Shown one piece after another: positions 27,329-35,968 of a stretch of DNA of 64,000 nt. Each line of letters begins with the position of its first letter. Position 1 is the first letter of the stretch. A program made the position numbers and the translations under genes. The stretch lies in NCBI GenBank assembly GCA_951813295.1, contig CATOTI010000002.1, positions 1,178,001 through 1,242,000 of the forward strand. Reading direction: 5' to 3'. This DNA is from an uncultured Pseudomonadales bacterium. Its GTDB lineage: Bacteria > Pseudomonadota > Gammaproteobacteria > Pseudomonadales > Azotimanducaceae. The notes under the pieces were generated by a model. The model searched no databases, was not told where the DNA came from, and saw only the letters and a program-made list of their open reading frames with translations.

Positions 27329-28078
27329 GTGCCAGAACGTGTGGTCACTGCCTGTGTGCTGATCATCGGTAACGAAATCCTGTCAGGCCGCACGCAGGAT
27401 ACGAACCTGAACCACATCGCAATGGTGCTGGGCGAAGCCGGGGTGCGCGTAAAGGAAGCGCGCGTCATCCCCGATGACGAGGACGAGATCGTGACCGCGC
27501 TCAATCACGCCCGTGAAAAATACGACTACGTGCTGACGACGGGCGGCATCGGCCCGACCCACGACGACATCACCGCCGATTGTGTCGCCAACGCCTTCGG
27601 TGTACCCATCATCGTCAGCGAAGAGATCGCCGAAGTGATCCGACGTCGTCCCGCGCCCCCGCCTGTCATGGAAAGCCGGATGCGGATGGCCCGCATCCCC
27701 GAAGGCGCGTCGCTCATCGACAATCCGACCGGTGGACCGCAGGGATTTCAGATCGAGAACGTCTATGTGATGGCCGGTATTCCAATGGTCATGCAAGGCA
27801 TGCTGTCGACGATCCAGTTCGACGGCGGCGCGGTCGTGCGTTCACGATCCGTCACCGCGCACGTCGGCGAGAGCCAGATCGCGGCCGGGTTAGGCGACAT
27901 CCAGTCGCGCTATCCCGACATCGACCTCGGCAGCTATCCGTTCTTCCGCGACGGCGTGTACGGCACTTCGCTCGTGATGCGGGGGACGAATGAAGCCGAC
28001 CTCGAGGAGATGCTCGACGCAGTAAAGGCGCTCATCGTCGAAAACGGTGAGACGCCACGCGACATCGTCGCGGAGTAA
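27329..28078 (+). CDS. CinA/MoaB-like molybdopterin-binding domain protein
   Basis: Starts at GTG 27329 after AACGAGGAGGCCC. The 249 residues form a MoCF-type domain: IIGNEILSGRTQDTNLNHIA and VLTTGGIGPTHDDITAD are the classic motifs shared by MoaB/MogA, MoeA and CinA. The C-terminal NMN-deamidase domain of full-length CinA is missing, so this is the short competence-damage-type protein. It may be an ADP-ribose/FAD-type pyrophosphatase or related. It follows the CoA operon by 18 bp. Confidence 0.87.
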   Translation: MPERVVTACVLIIGNEILSGRTQDTNLNHIAMVLGEAGVRVKEARVIPDDEDEIVTALNHAREKYDYVLTTGGIGPTHDDITADCVANAFGVPIIVSEEIAEVIRRRPAPPPVMESRMRMARIPEGASLIDNPTGGPQGFQIENVYVMAGIPMVMQGMLSTIQFDGGAVVRSRSVTAHVGESQIAAGLGDIQSRYPDIDLGSYPFFRDGVYGTSLVMRGTNEADLEEMLDAVKALIVENGETPRDIVAE

Positions 28079-28081
28079 CCG

Positions 28082-29209
28082 ATGCGTTTCGCCTGCTTCC
28101 TGCTCGCCATCGTCGTGTCGACGGCGAGTTCGACAGCCGCCAACGTCACCGCACGCGCCGCGAGTCTCGGCGTCGAACAGACGTTCGAAGCAACGGCAGC
28201 GACCGCCGCTGTCGCCGCCATGAATGCACTCCACGAATGCCGGGCGACGGGCGAAGTCTGCGAGATCACGGAAGTAGGCGGACAGTCCATCCGGCGCGCG
28301 GCCGAGCTCAAACCCCGATCCATCACAGCGTTACCGCTGTGGCGATTCGATTCGGCGACGACAACCGTTTTCGTCGGCGGTTCGATGCACCTCCTGAAGG
28401 AATCACTGCTACCGCTGCCGCAACCGTTTCTCGATGCGTTCGACGAAAGCGACGTACTCGCCGTCGAAGTCAATCCGACAGCCATCGACGAGCAAGCGAT
28501 GGCGAACCTGGCGCAGCGCTATTTCGTCATCGACGATGGTCAGACACTGGCCGACGTCCTACCCGCTGACACGTGGGCACGCCTCGAATCGAGGCTTGTT
28601 GCCTTCGGATTGCCGCTTCAAGCACTCGAACGCCTCAAGCCCGGTTTTTTGGCCGTCGAGCTCGGCCGAATGCGCTTCCAGACGCTCGGATATCTGCCCC
28701 ACCTGGGTGTCGAGCAATTGTTGTTAAGTCGGATCGGTGATCGCGAAATCCACCAGATCGAGACCATCGAAGCGCAGTTCGACCTGATCGGTAGCCAACC
28801 GATGCCGGTGCAGGTGGCGATGCTCGACCAGGTCGTCGGCCCGCTCGAGACGATCGAAGCAGAGGTGGCGTCACTCGTCAGCGCCTGGCTCACCGGCGAC
28901 CTCGACGCGCTGATCGACGCCATGGCCGATGACGGCGACGGCGTCGAGGGCTTCGATGAATTCATGGAAGCGATGCTCGACGAACGGAATCTCGACATGG
29001 CCGCCGCAGCCGCGACGTACCTCCGCGGCGATCAAACGGTTTTTGTGCTCGTCGGCGCCGGCCATCTCGGCGGCCCTACAGGCGTCATCGAGCAGTTACG
29101 CACACAAAGCAAGACCGAAGGCTGGACCGGCCGACAGTTCGCCTCCGACGGCTCTTTCCTGAATCCCACGAACCACGCAGAGAGTAGAAAACATGGATCT
29201 AAACGGTAA
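28082..29209 (+). CDS. TraB/GumN family protein, exported
   Basis: A 375-residue protein with a signal peptide (MRFACFLLAIVVSTASS). After a non-conserved lead of about 90 residues comes TTVFVGGSMHLLKESLLPLP, the first TraB/GumN motif, with the paired His. DERNLDMAAAAATYL and VFVLVGAGHLGG near the end are the family's second conserved block. Members are thought to be metal-dependent proteases or haem-binding proteins; the function is not settled. The gene starts 3 bp after the CinA-like stop and overlaps the downstream SDR by 17 bp. Confidence 0.82.
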   Translation: MRFACFLLAIVVSTASSTAANVTARAASLGVEQTFEATAATAAVAAMNALHECRATGEVCEITEVGGQSIRRAAELKPRSITALPLWRFDSATTTVFVGGSMHLLKESLLPLPQPFLDAFDESDVLAVEVNPTAIDEQAMANLAQRYFVIDDGQTLADVLPADTWARLESRLVAFGLPLQALERLKPGFLAVELGRMRFQTLGYLPHLGVEQLLLSRIGDREIHQIETIEAQFDLIGSQPMPVQVAMLDQVVGPLETIEAEVASLVSAWLTGDLDALIDAMADDGDGVEGFDEFMEAMLDERNLDMAAAAATYLRGDQTVFVLVGAGHLGGPTGVIEQLRTQSKTEGWTGRQFASDGSFLNPTNHAESRKHGSKR

Positions 29210-29909
29210 GCGCGTCATCGTCTTCGGCGGCACCTCGGGAATCGGCCTCTCCGCCGTGCAGCAGTTCGAAGCCGCCGGCGCCAACGTCGTCGCCTGCGGA
29301 CGTTCGCAAGACAACATCGCCGCGGCAAAGGCGACCACCGGGAGTAGCGTGACGTACGAGCAGATCGACGTTCTCGATCGCGACGCGCTGACCGCGCTTT
29401 TCGAGGCCAACACCGGCTTCGACATCCTGATCAGCGCCGCCACCGGCGGCGAACGCGCCTCCGGTCCTTTCTTGAAGATGGACCTCGACGGCTTCCAGGG
29501 CTCATTCCGCAAACTCTGGGGCTATGCCAACACCGTCCGCCTCGGCACCGAGCACATGGCTGACGACGGCGCCATCGTCCTCGTCAGCGGCTTCCCGGCC
29601 CGCAAAGCCAATCCGGGCTCATCCGCCATCGCCACCGTCGGCGGCGCCGTCGAACAATTCGCCCGCGCCATCGCGCCGGAAATCGCCCCACGTCGCATCA
29701 ACACCGTCTCACCCGGTGTCATCGACACCCCGATGTTCCCCGTCGCCGGCGACGCCCGCGGCACCTTCCTCTCCCGCGCAACCGAAAACATGCTCATCAA
29801 ACGCGCGGGCAACCCCGACGAAGTCGCTGCCGCAATCGTCTTCTGCGCGCAAAACGACTACATAACGGGTACCACGATCGATGTCGATGGCGGGGCGACT
29901 TTGCCGTAG
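29193..29909 (+). CDS. atypical SDR family oxidoreductase lacking the YxxxK motif
   Basis: A 238-residue Rossmann-fold protein. The cofactor loop VFGGTSGIGLSAV and the loop RRINTVSPGVIDTPMF are typical of SDRs. The active-site helix reads SSAIATVGGAVEQFA with no Tyr-x3-Lys, so catalysis by the usual mechanism is doubtful. The stop at 29907-29909 is six bases before the T-rich left end of the repeat element, meaning the mobile sequence abuts this gene's 3' end. No clear rho-independent terminator precedes it. Confidence 0.82.
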   Translation: MDLNGKRVIVFGGTSGIGLSAVQQFEAAGANVVACGRSQDNIAAAKATTGSSVTYEQIDVLDRDALTALFEANTGFDILISAATGGERASGPFLKMDLDGFQGSFRKLWGYANTVRLGTEHMADDGAIVLVSGFPARKANPGSSAIATVGGAVEQFARAIAPEIAPRRINTVSPGVIDTPMFPVAGDARGTFLSRATENMLIKRAGNPDEVAAAIVFCAQNDYITGTTIDVDGGATLP

Positions 29910-29914
29910 CGGGG

Positions 29915-30337
29915 CTTTTTCTTCTAGGGGGGACCCTCCGGGTCCCCCTAGGACCCCCCTGCGCCGCGGCGTTGCCGCGCCGGGCTCGAGGTCATCGGTT
30001 TCGCTCGCTGGGGTATGCCGGCTCCAGAGCCAATTTGCCCCTAGGAAGACCGTGCGAACGGAACAGCCTGCGAATTCTTTCCAGGACATCGAGCGAGAAG
30101 AGGGATCCTGAGAAACACGTCCCAGCCCAGCTCATCCTGCGAATCGCGCTCGACATCGATCGAAGCCCTCCGGCGAACATGCCGACCACCCGGGCCCCGG
30201 CGCGCAACGCGCGCCAGGGGGGAATCACCTACGGTGATTCCGCGCCGCACTGGGCGCGCGGCGAGATTCCCTCATCCGCCAACTCAGACTCAGCGCCGAT
30301 CCGGCGGGGGCGTGGGGGCGGAGCCCCCACAAGAAAA
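29915..30337 (+). repeat. hairpin-rich repeat, full unit A (locus 1)
   Basis: A full-length unit of about 420 bp. The left end is CTTTTTCTTCTAGGGG with a hairpin at 29924-29951 (13/12-base arms, loop TCC). The right end is a hairpin at 30312-30330 (GTGGGGGC, loop GGA, GCCCCCAC) followed by AAGAAA. The two ends form an imperfect terminal inverted repeat of CTTTCTT followed by a G-run. Inside lie more hairpins, for example 30221-30241 (GGAATCACC stem, loop TAC). It matches the reverse complement of 52651-53015 along its length. No protein is encoded. Confidence 0.85.
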
Positions 30338-30353
30338 ATGTATGGGCCACCCC

Positions 30354-30596
30354 ATCGTTGCAACAGTCATTGGCGACTTTGGCAATCAGTCGGTCTGCAC
30401 AAATGTATCCGGCCTGTTAATGGGCTATTTCACGCCCTGGCCTGAGTGGGATCCGCGGCTCGTCGGCTCAATTAGCAAGGCGGGTTCGTAGACCCCTTTT
30501 TCTTGCCCGAGCTTCGACGAAGCTGGATCGACTGATGAAGCCTGCCGCTAACGAGATGCCCGATGGGCAACCAAAATCCGTTCCCTACAACTGCCG
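30354..30596 (-). ncRNA. possible guide (bridge/seek) RNA region of the IS1111-type element
   Basis: This 243-bp stretch lies inside the element, downstream of the transposase stop, and holds no convincing ORF. In IS1111-type elements the RNA that pairs with donor ends and target is encoded on this side. Local palindromes such as GAGCTTCGACGAAGCT (about 30510) and GATGCCCGATGGGCAAC (about 30555) could be RNA stems. Position and family knowledge support the call; the RNA boundaries and loops were not determined. Confidence 0.35.
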
Positions 30597-31622
30597 CTAC
30601 GCGCGCCCTGGATCGTACTCCTCACCACTGCGCAGGACTGCCCATGACAGGCGCGCCAGTTTGTTCGCTAACGCCGTGATGATCACGTTCGGGTGCAAGC
30701 CCCGCGCCTCAAGGTCATTCAGCCAAACACCTAGGCGGTGATCCTCCCGGCACAGGTTGTAGTAGCAGCTGCGCGCGCCGTGTATCAGCAGACTCCGAAC
30801 GTAGCGGTTGCCGCGTTTGCTGATCCCCAGCAATCGCGTCCGGCCGCCTGTCGAGTGTTGCCGTGGCACCACCCCGAGCCACGCCGATACATCTCGGGCG
30901 CGTGTGAACTGCTCACCCTTGCCGATCGCCGCCACCAACGCCGTCGATGTCAGCGTGCCAATGCCCGGAATCGTCTGCAGACGCCGGCAGTCATCGCGCT
31001 CTCGCGCGATCTGCTCGATCTCCCGGGTAATCGTGCGAACTTCATCATCTAAGTAACGCCACTGTCGTTGCAGTAATCCCAAAAGCGCGCGTAGACGCCG
31101 CGACAATGTGCTCTCGTCGTCCGCCAGTATCGTCGGTAAGGCCTTCGACAACGCTGTCGGACTCGTGCGCACCGTGATAACTCGCTCCAACAGAAACGCT
31201 CGGATCTCGTTGATGACGCTTGTGCGCGTCTTCATGAGCTGCTGACGGACGCGGTGCAGGGCTTGCTGATCGTGTTGCTCGATCGTCTTGATCGGCACAT
31301 ATCGCATGGTCGGGCGCCGCACCGCCTCCGCAATCGCCAAGGCGTCGTTGAAGTCGTTCTTGTTGGTCTTCACGTACGGCTTGACGAAGTGCGCTGCCAT
31401 CAATCGAACGTCATGACCGTCGCGTTCAAACTGCCGCGCCAGGTGTTGTGAACCAGCGCACGCTTCCATGCCGATCACACATCGGCTGTGAGTGGCGACA
31501 AACTCAGCAAGCTTCGCTCGGCTGAACTGCTGCCGGAACACCGGCTTACCCGTGTGCGTCGTACCGACCACGTGGAAGGTGCTCTTGCCGACATCGATAC
31601 CTAGGGTCACGATCTGCGTCAT
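30597..31622 (-). CDS. IS110 family (IS1111-type) transposase
   Basis: From ATG 31622 the protein has 341 residues; the frame opens upstream at 31670 but those 16 residues would run into the element's end. The N-terminal RuvC-like DEDD domain shows GIDVGKSTFHVVG, CVIGMEACAGS and KTNKNDFNDALAIAEA. The C-terminal Transposase_20 domain shows IPGIGTLTSTALVAAIG and GGRTRLLGISKRGNRYVR with the conserved Ser region. The length is normal and no lesion is visible, so the element may be active. Confidence 0.92.
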   Translation of the reverse strand: MTQIVTLGIDVGKSTFHVVGTTHTGKPVFRQQFSRAKLAEFVATHSRCVIGMEACAGSQHLARQFERDGHDVRLMAAHFVKPYVKTNKNDFNDALAIAEAVRRPTMRYVPIKTIEQHDQQALHRVRQQLMKTRTSVINEIRAFLLERVITVRTSPTALSKALPTILADDESTLSRRLRALLGLLQRQWRYLDDEVRTITREIEQIARERDDCRRLQTIPGIGTLTSTALVAAIGKGEQFTRARDVSAWLGVVPRQHSTGGRTRLLGISKRGNRYVRSLLIHGARSCYYNLCREDHRLGVWLNDLEARGLHPNVIITALANKLARLSWAVLRSGEEYDPGRA

Positions 31623-31771
31623 GCGATGGTCTCCTCGAGGGAACGTCGTGTGGGGACACTGATTGTCCACTCGGGGTGGACCATCCCATTAGCAATCAGA
31701 ATTCCAGCCTACTCCTCCGGCCGGTCAGAGCTTCCCAGCCCACCAGAACAGCGCTTTCCAGTTCATCGAGC

Positions 31772-33103
31772 AGTTGTGTGCCGCAAGTTGTGCAAAAGGG
31801 TTGAGTGGCCTGGCATGCGGTTAAGCGGCTTGACGGAGCTGTTCCTTCTTCAGCTCCTTGAGCAAGTCCATGTTTAAGTAGCGGCTCTGTTCGAGCCAGT
31901 TTTCGTGGGTCTCAACGGCCAGCGCCCGCACCAGGCGTAAGCAACTCGCCGCGTTCGGAAAGATCCGCACCACATACGTTCGTCGACGGATTTCCTCGTT
32001 CAACCGTTCCAGCATGTTGGTGCTCTTCATGTGCTTGTGATGGCGATGCGGGAGGCGATAGAACGTCCACGTCTGCTCGATGTTTTCCTCCACCCAGTCG
32101 GTGAGCTTCGGATACTTCGTGTGCCATCGGCCGATCCAAGCGGCGAGATCCGATCGCGCCTCATCGACGTTGCGACGATCGTAGAGCCAGCGCAGTTCCT
32201 GCAGACAATCGTCATCGGCCTTGCGCGGAATGTGGTCGAGGGCGTTGCGCAGGAAGTGCACGTAGCAGCGTTGCCAGGCGCTGTCGGTGAGGACTTCTTG
32301 GATCGCCCGTCGCAGCCCATCGTGATCATCGCTGACGACGTACTCGACGCCGTGTAAGCCGCGATCACGCAGCGTGGTGAGGAACTCTTTCCAGCTACTT
32401 CGACTCTCCCGTTGAGCGAGCTCCACGGCCAGTATCTGGCGGCGTCCTTCCCAGTTGATGCCAATGGCAATGAGCACGGCTCGAGAGCGGATCACTCCCG
32501 CCTCACGGACCTTCTCATAACGCGCATCGAGGATCAGATACGGCGTCGGTTCTTCGAGTCGTCGGGTGGCGAATGCGGTGAGCGTCTTGTCGAGGCGCTT
32601 GTTGATCCGCGAGATGGTCGAGGCCGAGACGCTGTGGCCACACAGCTCCTCCGTGATCGCTTTGACCTTGCGCGTCGAAACGCCCTCGATATACATCTGC
32701 GCCAGCGCGCTGACCAAGGCTTGTTCGGAACGCTGGTAGCGCGCAAACAGCTCCGTGGAAAAGCGTCCTTCGCGGTCGCGCGGTACACGCAGCTCGAGCT
32801 TGCCGACGCGGGTCAACAAGCCGCGCGGGTAGTAACCGGCTCGATAGCCCCGGCGTTCGTCGCTGCGTTCGTGGGGTTGCGCGCGGAGCACTTTGGCCAT
32901 CTCCGCTTCCAATAGCTCTTGGAGCATCTCGCGCATCATCGTGCGCAGCTGGTCGCCCTCGCTGCTGAGTACCTCTTCCAGTTCGACTGCCGTCGTCTTA
33001 CGCTTCTTCTGGGTGGTCATCTCGTGTGTGTGCCTTTTTTGATGTCGTGTCTAAAAGCACACCATGGCCACCCAACTTTTTGCACATCCTTCGGCACACT
33101 ACC
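31772..33103 (-). mobile_element. IS256 family insertion sequence with 8-bp target duplication
   Basis: A 1332-bp element. The left end reads AGTTGTGTGCCGCAAG and the right end, reverse-complemented, GGTAGTGTGCCGAAGG; the inverted repeats continue into GTGCAAAA and GTGGCC on both sides. The 8-bp direct repeat CATCGAGC flanks it at 31764-31771 and 33104-33111. Length, ends and duplication size all match the IS256 family. The intact transposase and perfect duplication suggest a fairly recent insertion. Confidence 0.85.
31821..33020 (-). CDS. IS256 family (mutator-type) transposase
   Basis: A 399-residue DDE transposase, the usual length. The first catalytic Asp is in YLILDARYEKVR, the second in VVSDDHDGLRRAI, and the Glu in STNMLERLNEEIRRRT, which is the mutator-type signature. 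The N-terminal DNA-binding part includes RGYRAGYYPRGLLTRVG. No frameshift or internal stop is seen. The start ATG at 33020 lies 83 bp inside the right end of the element. Expected to cut and paste its own inverted repeats. Confidence 0.93.
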   Translation of the reverse strand: MTTQKKRKTTAVELEEVLSSEGDQLRTMMREMLQELLEAEMAKVLRAQPHERSDERRGYRAGYYPRGLLTRVGKLELRVPRDREGRFSTELFARYQRSEQALVSALAQMYIEGVSTRKVKAITEELCGHSVSASTISRINKRLDKTLTAFATRRLEEPTPYLILDARYEKVREAGVIRSRAVLIAIGINWEGRRQILAVELAQRESRSSWKEFLTTLRDRGLHGVEYVVSDDHDGLRRAIQEVLTDSAWQRCYVHFLRNALDHIPRKADDDCLQELRWLYDRRNVDEARSDLAAWIGRWHTKYPKLTDWVEENIEQTWTFYRLPHRHHKHMKSTNMLERLNEEIRRRTYVVRIFPNAASCLRLVRALAVETHENWLEQSRYLNMDLLKELKKEQLRQAA

Positions 33104-33384
33104 CATCGAGCGACACTTCCCAGCGAATCTCGTACCGACGAAATCACCCTACAAATACCGCCCGACATCGAACGACGCCTTCCGGCGAATACGCCACCGC
33201 CCGGGGCCCCGCGCGCGAAGCGCGAAGGGGGGAATCACCCGCGGTGATTCCGCGCCGCACTGGGCGCGCGGCGTGACTCCCTCATCCGCCAACTCAGACT
33301 CAGCGCCGATCCGGCGGGGGCGTGGGGGCGGAGCCCCCACAAGAAAGAGAAACGCTATCCTCCCGGTCCGCCACCGGATCCCGC

Positions 33385-34713
33385 ATGCCGACACCTACCC
33401 GTCTCCTCAACCGCGATTTCCTCCTGCTCTGGCAGGGCCAATCGATTTCCGGGATCGGTGTGTCGCTCTTTCAGATCGCGGGCCTCTACTGGCTGCTCGA
33501 GACGACCGGTTCGGCGACGACGATGGGGTTGGTGTCCATGGTCGCGGCGATCCCCGGGGTGTTGTTGGGGCCGTTCGGCGGCGCGATCGCCGATCGCTAT
33601 TCGCGTCGGTTGTTGATCGTGGTGGGCGATGCGGTACTCGGGGTCACAATCCTGACGATCGGCGTCGTGTTCTGGTTTGTCGAAGGGCAGGTCGAACTCA
33701 AGATCGGCTTGTTGATCGTCGCCGGTGTGCTGAGCGGCATCGTGAACGCATTCTTTCGTCCCGCGGTGATGGCGGCCGTGCCGAATCTCGTACCGCTGGA
33801 GCGTTTGCAGGCGGCGAACGCGATGAACAGTTTCTCGATGTCGGCGAGCATGGCCCTCGGTCAGGCGATCGGGGGTGTGCTGTTCCGCATCCTGGGCGCG
33901 CCCTTTCTGATCCTGGCCAACGGCGTGACGTACCTCCTCTCGGCGCTATCGGAGGTCTTCATCCGCATGCCGCAGGAGCTCCCGGAGGCGCCGCCCGCGC
34001 TGTCGGGTCTGGCGCGGGCGTTCTGGCGGGACGTCCTGGACGGGCTGCGATACGTGTGGGCCCACAAGGGCCTGCGGAATCTGGTCATCGCGTTCGCGGT
34101 GCTCAATTTCGTCTCGGCACCGTTGATGATCCTGCTGCCGATCCTGGTCGACCGACATCTCGAACTGCCGCCGGATTGGTACGGTTATCTGATGGGCGCG
34201 TTAGCCGCGGGCAATCTGTTCGGCATGGCCGTGGTCGGCGCGCTGCGGATCGACGGCAAGCGGCGTCTCACCTGGGGACTCGCGGCGCTCTACACGATGT
34301 CGCTGACGACATTGGCGCTCGGGATCACCGAATCGACGACGGTCCTACTCGCGATCCACGTCGTGTCCGGTTTCTTCATGGGCGGGATCAACGTGCTGTT
34401 CCCCACGCTCTTGCAAGCGACGACGCCGGACGAACTACGGGGCCGGGTGATGAGCGTGATGATGACGGTCATGAACGGTACCGCGCCGATCTCGATGGGA
34501 CTGGCGGGCGTCATCGCCGACCTCGCGAACCAGAACGTACCGCTGATCTTCGTGACGATCGCGGGCATCGTCGCGGTGCTCGTGACCGGGCTTGCGGTCA
34601 ATGGCCCGTTTCGCGAATTCATGAGCACCCGTCTCGAGGGCATGACCGTCGCGTCCGCCCCTGACGCAGGCTCGCCGCGTTTTCGTCCGGCAAACGACGT
34701 TTCGAAGGACTAA
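33385..34713 (+). CDS. MFS transporter (efflux type)
   Basis: The ATG at 33385 gives 442 residues with about twelve hydrophobic segments. Major facilitator motif A is GGAIADRYSRRLLIVVGD between helices 2 and 3. It resembles MFS members of the enterobactin-exporter/DHA3 group, with PAVMAAVPNLVPLERLQAANAMN also characteristic. It is an inner-membrane exporter or uptake carrier of unknown substrate. The gene begins only 36 bp after the repeat element, so its own promoter may lie in or be supplied by the repeat or the IS. Confidence 0.87.
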   Translation: MPTPTRLLNRDFLLLWQGQSISGIGVSLFQIAGLYWLLETTGSATTMGLVSMVAAIPGVLLGPFGGAIADRYSRRLLIVVGDAVLGVTILTIGVVFWFVEGQVELKIGLLIVAGVLSGIVNAFFRPAVMAAVPNLVPLERLQAANAMNSFSMSASMALGQAIGGVLFRILGAPFLILANGVTYLLSALSEVFIRMPQELPEAPPALSGLARAFWRDVLDGLRYVWAHKGLRNLVIAFAVLNFVSAPLMILLPILVDRHLELPPDWYGYLMGALAAGNLFGMAVVGALRIDGKRRLTWGLAALYTMSLTTLALGITESTTVLLAIHVVSGFFMGGINVLFPTLLQATTPDELRGRVMSVMMTVMNGTAPISMGLAGVIADLANQNVPLIFVTIAGIVAVLVTGLAVNGPFREFMSTRLEGMTVASAPDAGSPRFRPANDVSKD

Positions 34714-34778
34714 ACGACGTGCCCTTTCGGCCCTCGTAAGTCAATAATGCAGCTCGATTTTTCGCATGAGAAAACGCC

Positions 34779-35942
34779 ATGAGTTACGCCGGTTCCCGGA
34801 AGATCATCGACGCTGACAGCCACCTCATCGAGCTCGATGATTTCCTCACGAACGCGGCCCTCGCGGACGATTTACCGCTGATTCCCTCCATGAGCGCGCA
34901 GACCGAACTACCCGTCGTGCAGAAGGGGCTCGATCGAGGCCGGGAGCTGTTCGACAAACGCCAAGACAATGCCGAGACGATGGCCAAGTTCGAGGCGTCG
35001 TTGCTCGACAACACGAAGAGTGGCTGGAATCGTCTGGGCGCGTTCGACCCCACCGAGCGCTCACACACGCTCGATCTCCTGGGTTTCGAACAGCAGTGGG
35101 TCCTACCGACGTTTTCATTCCATCAGATTGCCCACGAGAGCGATCGGGCCGTGCTGGAGGCAGGCGCGCGCACGCTGAACCGCGCCATGGGCGCGTTCTG
35201 CGCCCACGACAAGCGATTGCAGGCCATCGGCTACATCCCGCTGACCCTCGGTCCCGACATCGCGGCTCGGCTCATGGCGGACGGGTTCGCGGCCGGCTGC
35301 TACACGTTCATGATCGATACGAACGAGCCGGATCACGAGAAGATCTCGTTCACGCATCCCGACTTCGATCCGGTGTGGAAAGCATTCGTCGACGCCAACG
35401 TCCCGTTCGTCGTGCACGTGGCCGTCAACGGGCATTACGAACGCATGCCCGACAGCTTCAAACGAAATGGTCGTAACCCCGTCGAACTCGGCGGTGACGC
35501 ACCGGCCGGGGAACTCGGCCTCATGACGATCAACAACAGCGCCGAGATCTTTCTATCGGCGATGATCTTCGACGGGGTCTTCGAACGGCACCCGAGCTTG
35601 CGCGGCATCTCCATGGAGCACGCCGCTTTCTGGCTGCCATCCTGGCTCCACGGGCTCGACTACACGGCGCGCACGTTTCGCCACCGCCGCGATTTCATCG
35701 AAGCGCCGTCCGCGACCGCCAAACGTCATCTCAAGATCTCACCGTTCGCCGGCGAACCGATCGGTTGGATCATCGACAACGTCGGACCGGACATGCTCTG
35801 TTTCGCGTCCGACTATCCCCATCCCGAAGGCACCAACGATCCGATCCGGCGCTTCGAGGCGGAACTGACGAATTGCGATCAGACGACGATCGACAAGTTC
35901 TACCACGGCAATATGGAAGCCCTGATCGACTTCCGCGTCTGA
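34779..35942 (+). CDS. amidohydrolase family (TIM-barrel metal-dependent hydrolase)
   Basis: A 387-residue amidohydrolase-2-type protein. It opens with IIDADSHLIE, where the usual HxH is replaced by DxH, and ends with MLCFASDYPHPEGTNDP, holding the metal-binding Asp. Relatives include decarboxylases of aromatic acids and lactone hydrolases. VPFVVHVAVNGHYER supplies the middle His. It precedes a sugar-type transporter gene by 26 bp and may hydrolyse or decarboxylate what that transporter brings in; this is inference. Confidence 0.85.
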   Translation: MSYAGSRKIIDADSHLIELDDFLTNAALADDLPLIPSMSAQTELPVVQKGLDRGRELFDKRQDNAETMAKFEASLLDNTKSGWNRLGAFDPTERSHTLDLLGFEQQWVLPTFSFHQIAHESDRAVLEAGARTLNRAMGAFCAHDKRLQAIGYIPLTLGPDIAARLMADGFAAGCYTFMIDTNEPDHEKISFTHPDFDPVWKAFVDANVPFVVHVAVNGHYERMPDSFKRNGRNPVELGGDAPAGELGLMTINNSAEIFLSAMIFDGVFERHPSLRGISMEHAAFWLPSWLHGLDYTARTFRHRRDFIEAPSATAKRHLKISPFAGEPIGWIIDNVGPDMLCFASDYPHPEGTNDPIRRFEAELTNCDQTTIDKFYHGNMEALIDFRV

Positions 35943-35968
35943 CGCCGCGCCGCTCGAAGGAATAGCTC

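Larger units (their letters stand above)
30338..31690 (-). mobile_element. IS110 family, IS1111-type insertion sequence
   Basis: About 1.35 kb. Subterminal inverted repeats are seen at 30342-30353 (ATGGGCCACCCC) and 31673-31684 (reverse complement ATGGTCCACCCC), 11 of 12 matching. The transposase occupies most of the element on the minus strand. About 240 bp beyond the transposase stop is non-coding, the place where IS1111-type elements are reported to encode their targeting RNA. The element separates unit A from unit C, which are adjacent at the homologous site at 52.4-53.0 kb. Ends are approximate, as this family has no target duplication. Confidence 0.75.
31691..33349 (+). repeat. hairpin-rich repeat, short unit C, split by IS256-type insertion (locus 1)
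   Basis: Repeat sequence is present at about 31691-31771 and resumes at 33104-33349 after an IS. The left piece (CCAGCCTACTCCTCCGG) matches the start of unit D at 52.6 kb. The right piece has the internal hairpin at 33231-33251 (same GGAATCACC stem as unit A but loop CGC) and the terminal hairpin at 33322-33340 followed by AAGAAAGAG. Like D, it lacks the left-end CTAGGGG hairpin. Removing the IS and one copy of the duplicated 8 bp restores a continuous unit. Confidence 0.8.

Noticed and set aside
30312..30336. End hairpin of the repeat as a rho-independent terminator
   Set aside because: No T-tract follows the stem on either strand; it is followed by AAGAAA or a G/C-rich run.
30413..30428. 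TTAATGGG-type inverted match to 31685-31700 as IS1111 ends
   Set aside because: The 11/12-bp match at 30342-30353 and 31673-31684 is better and fits the unit junction and the expected element length.
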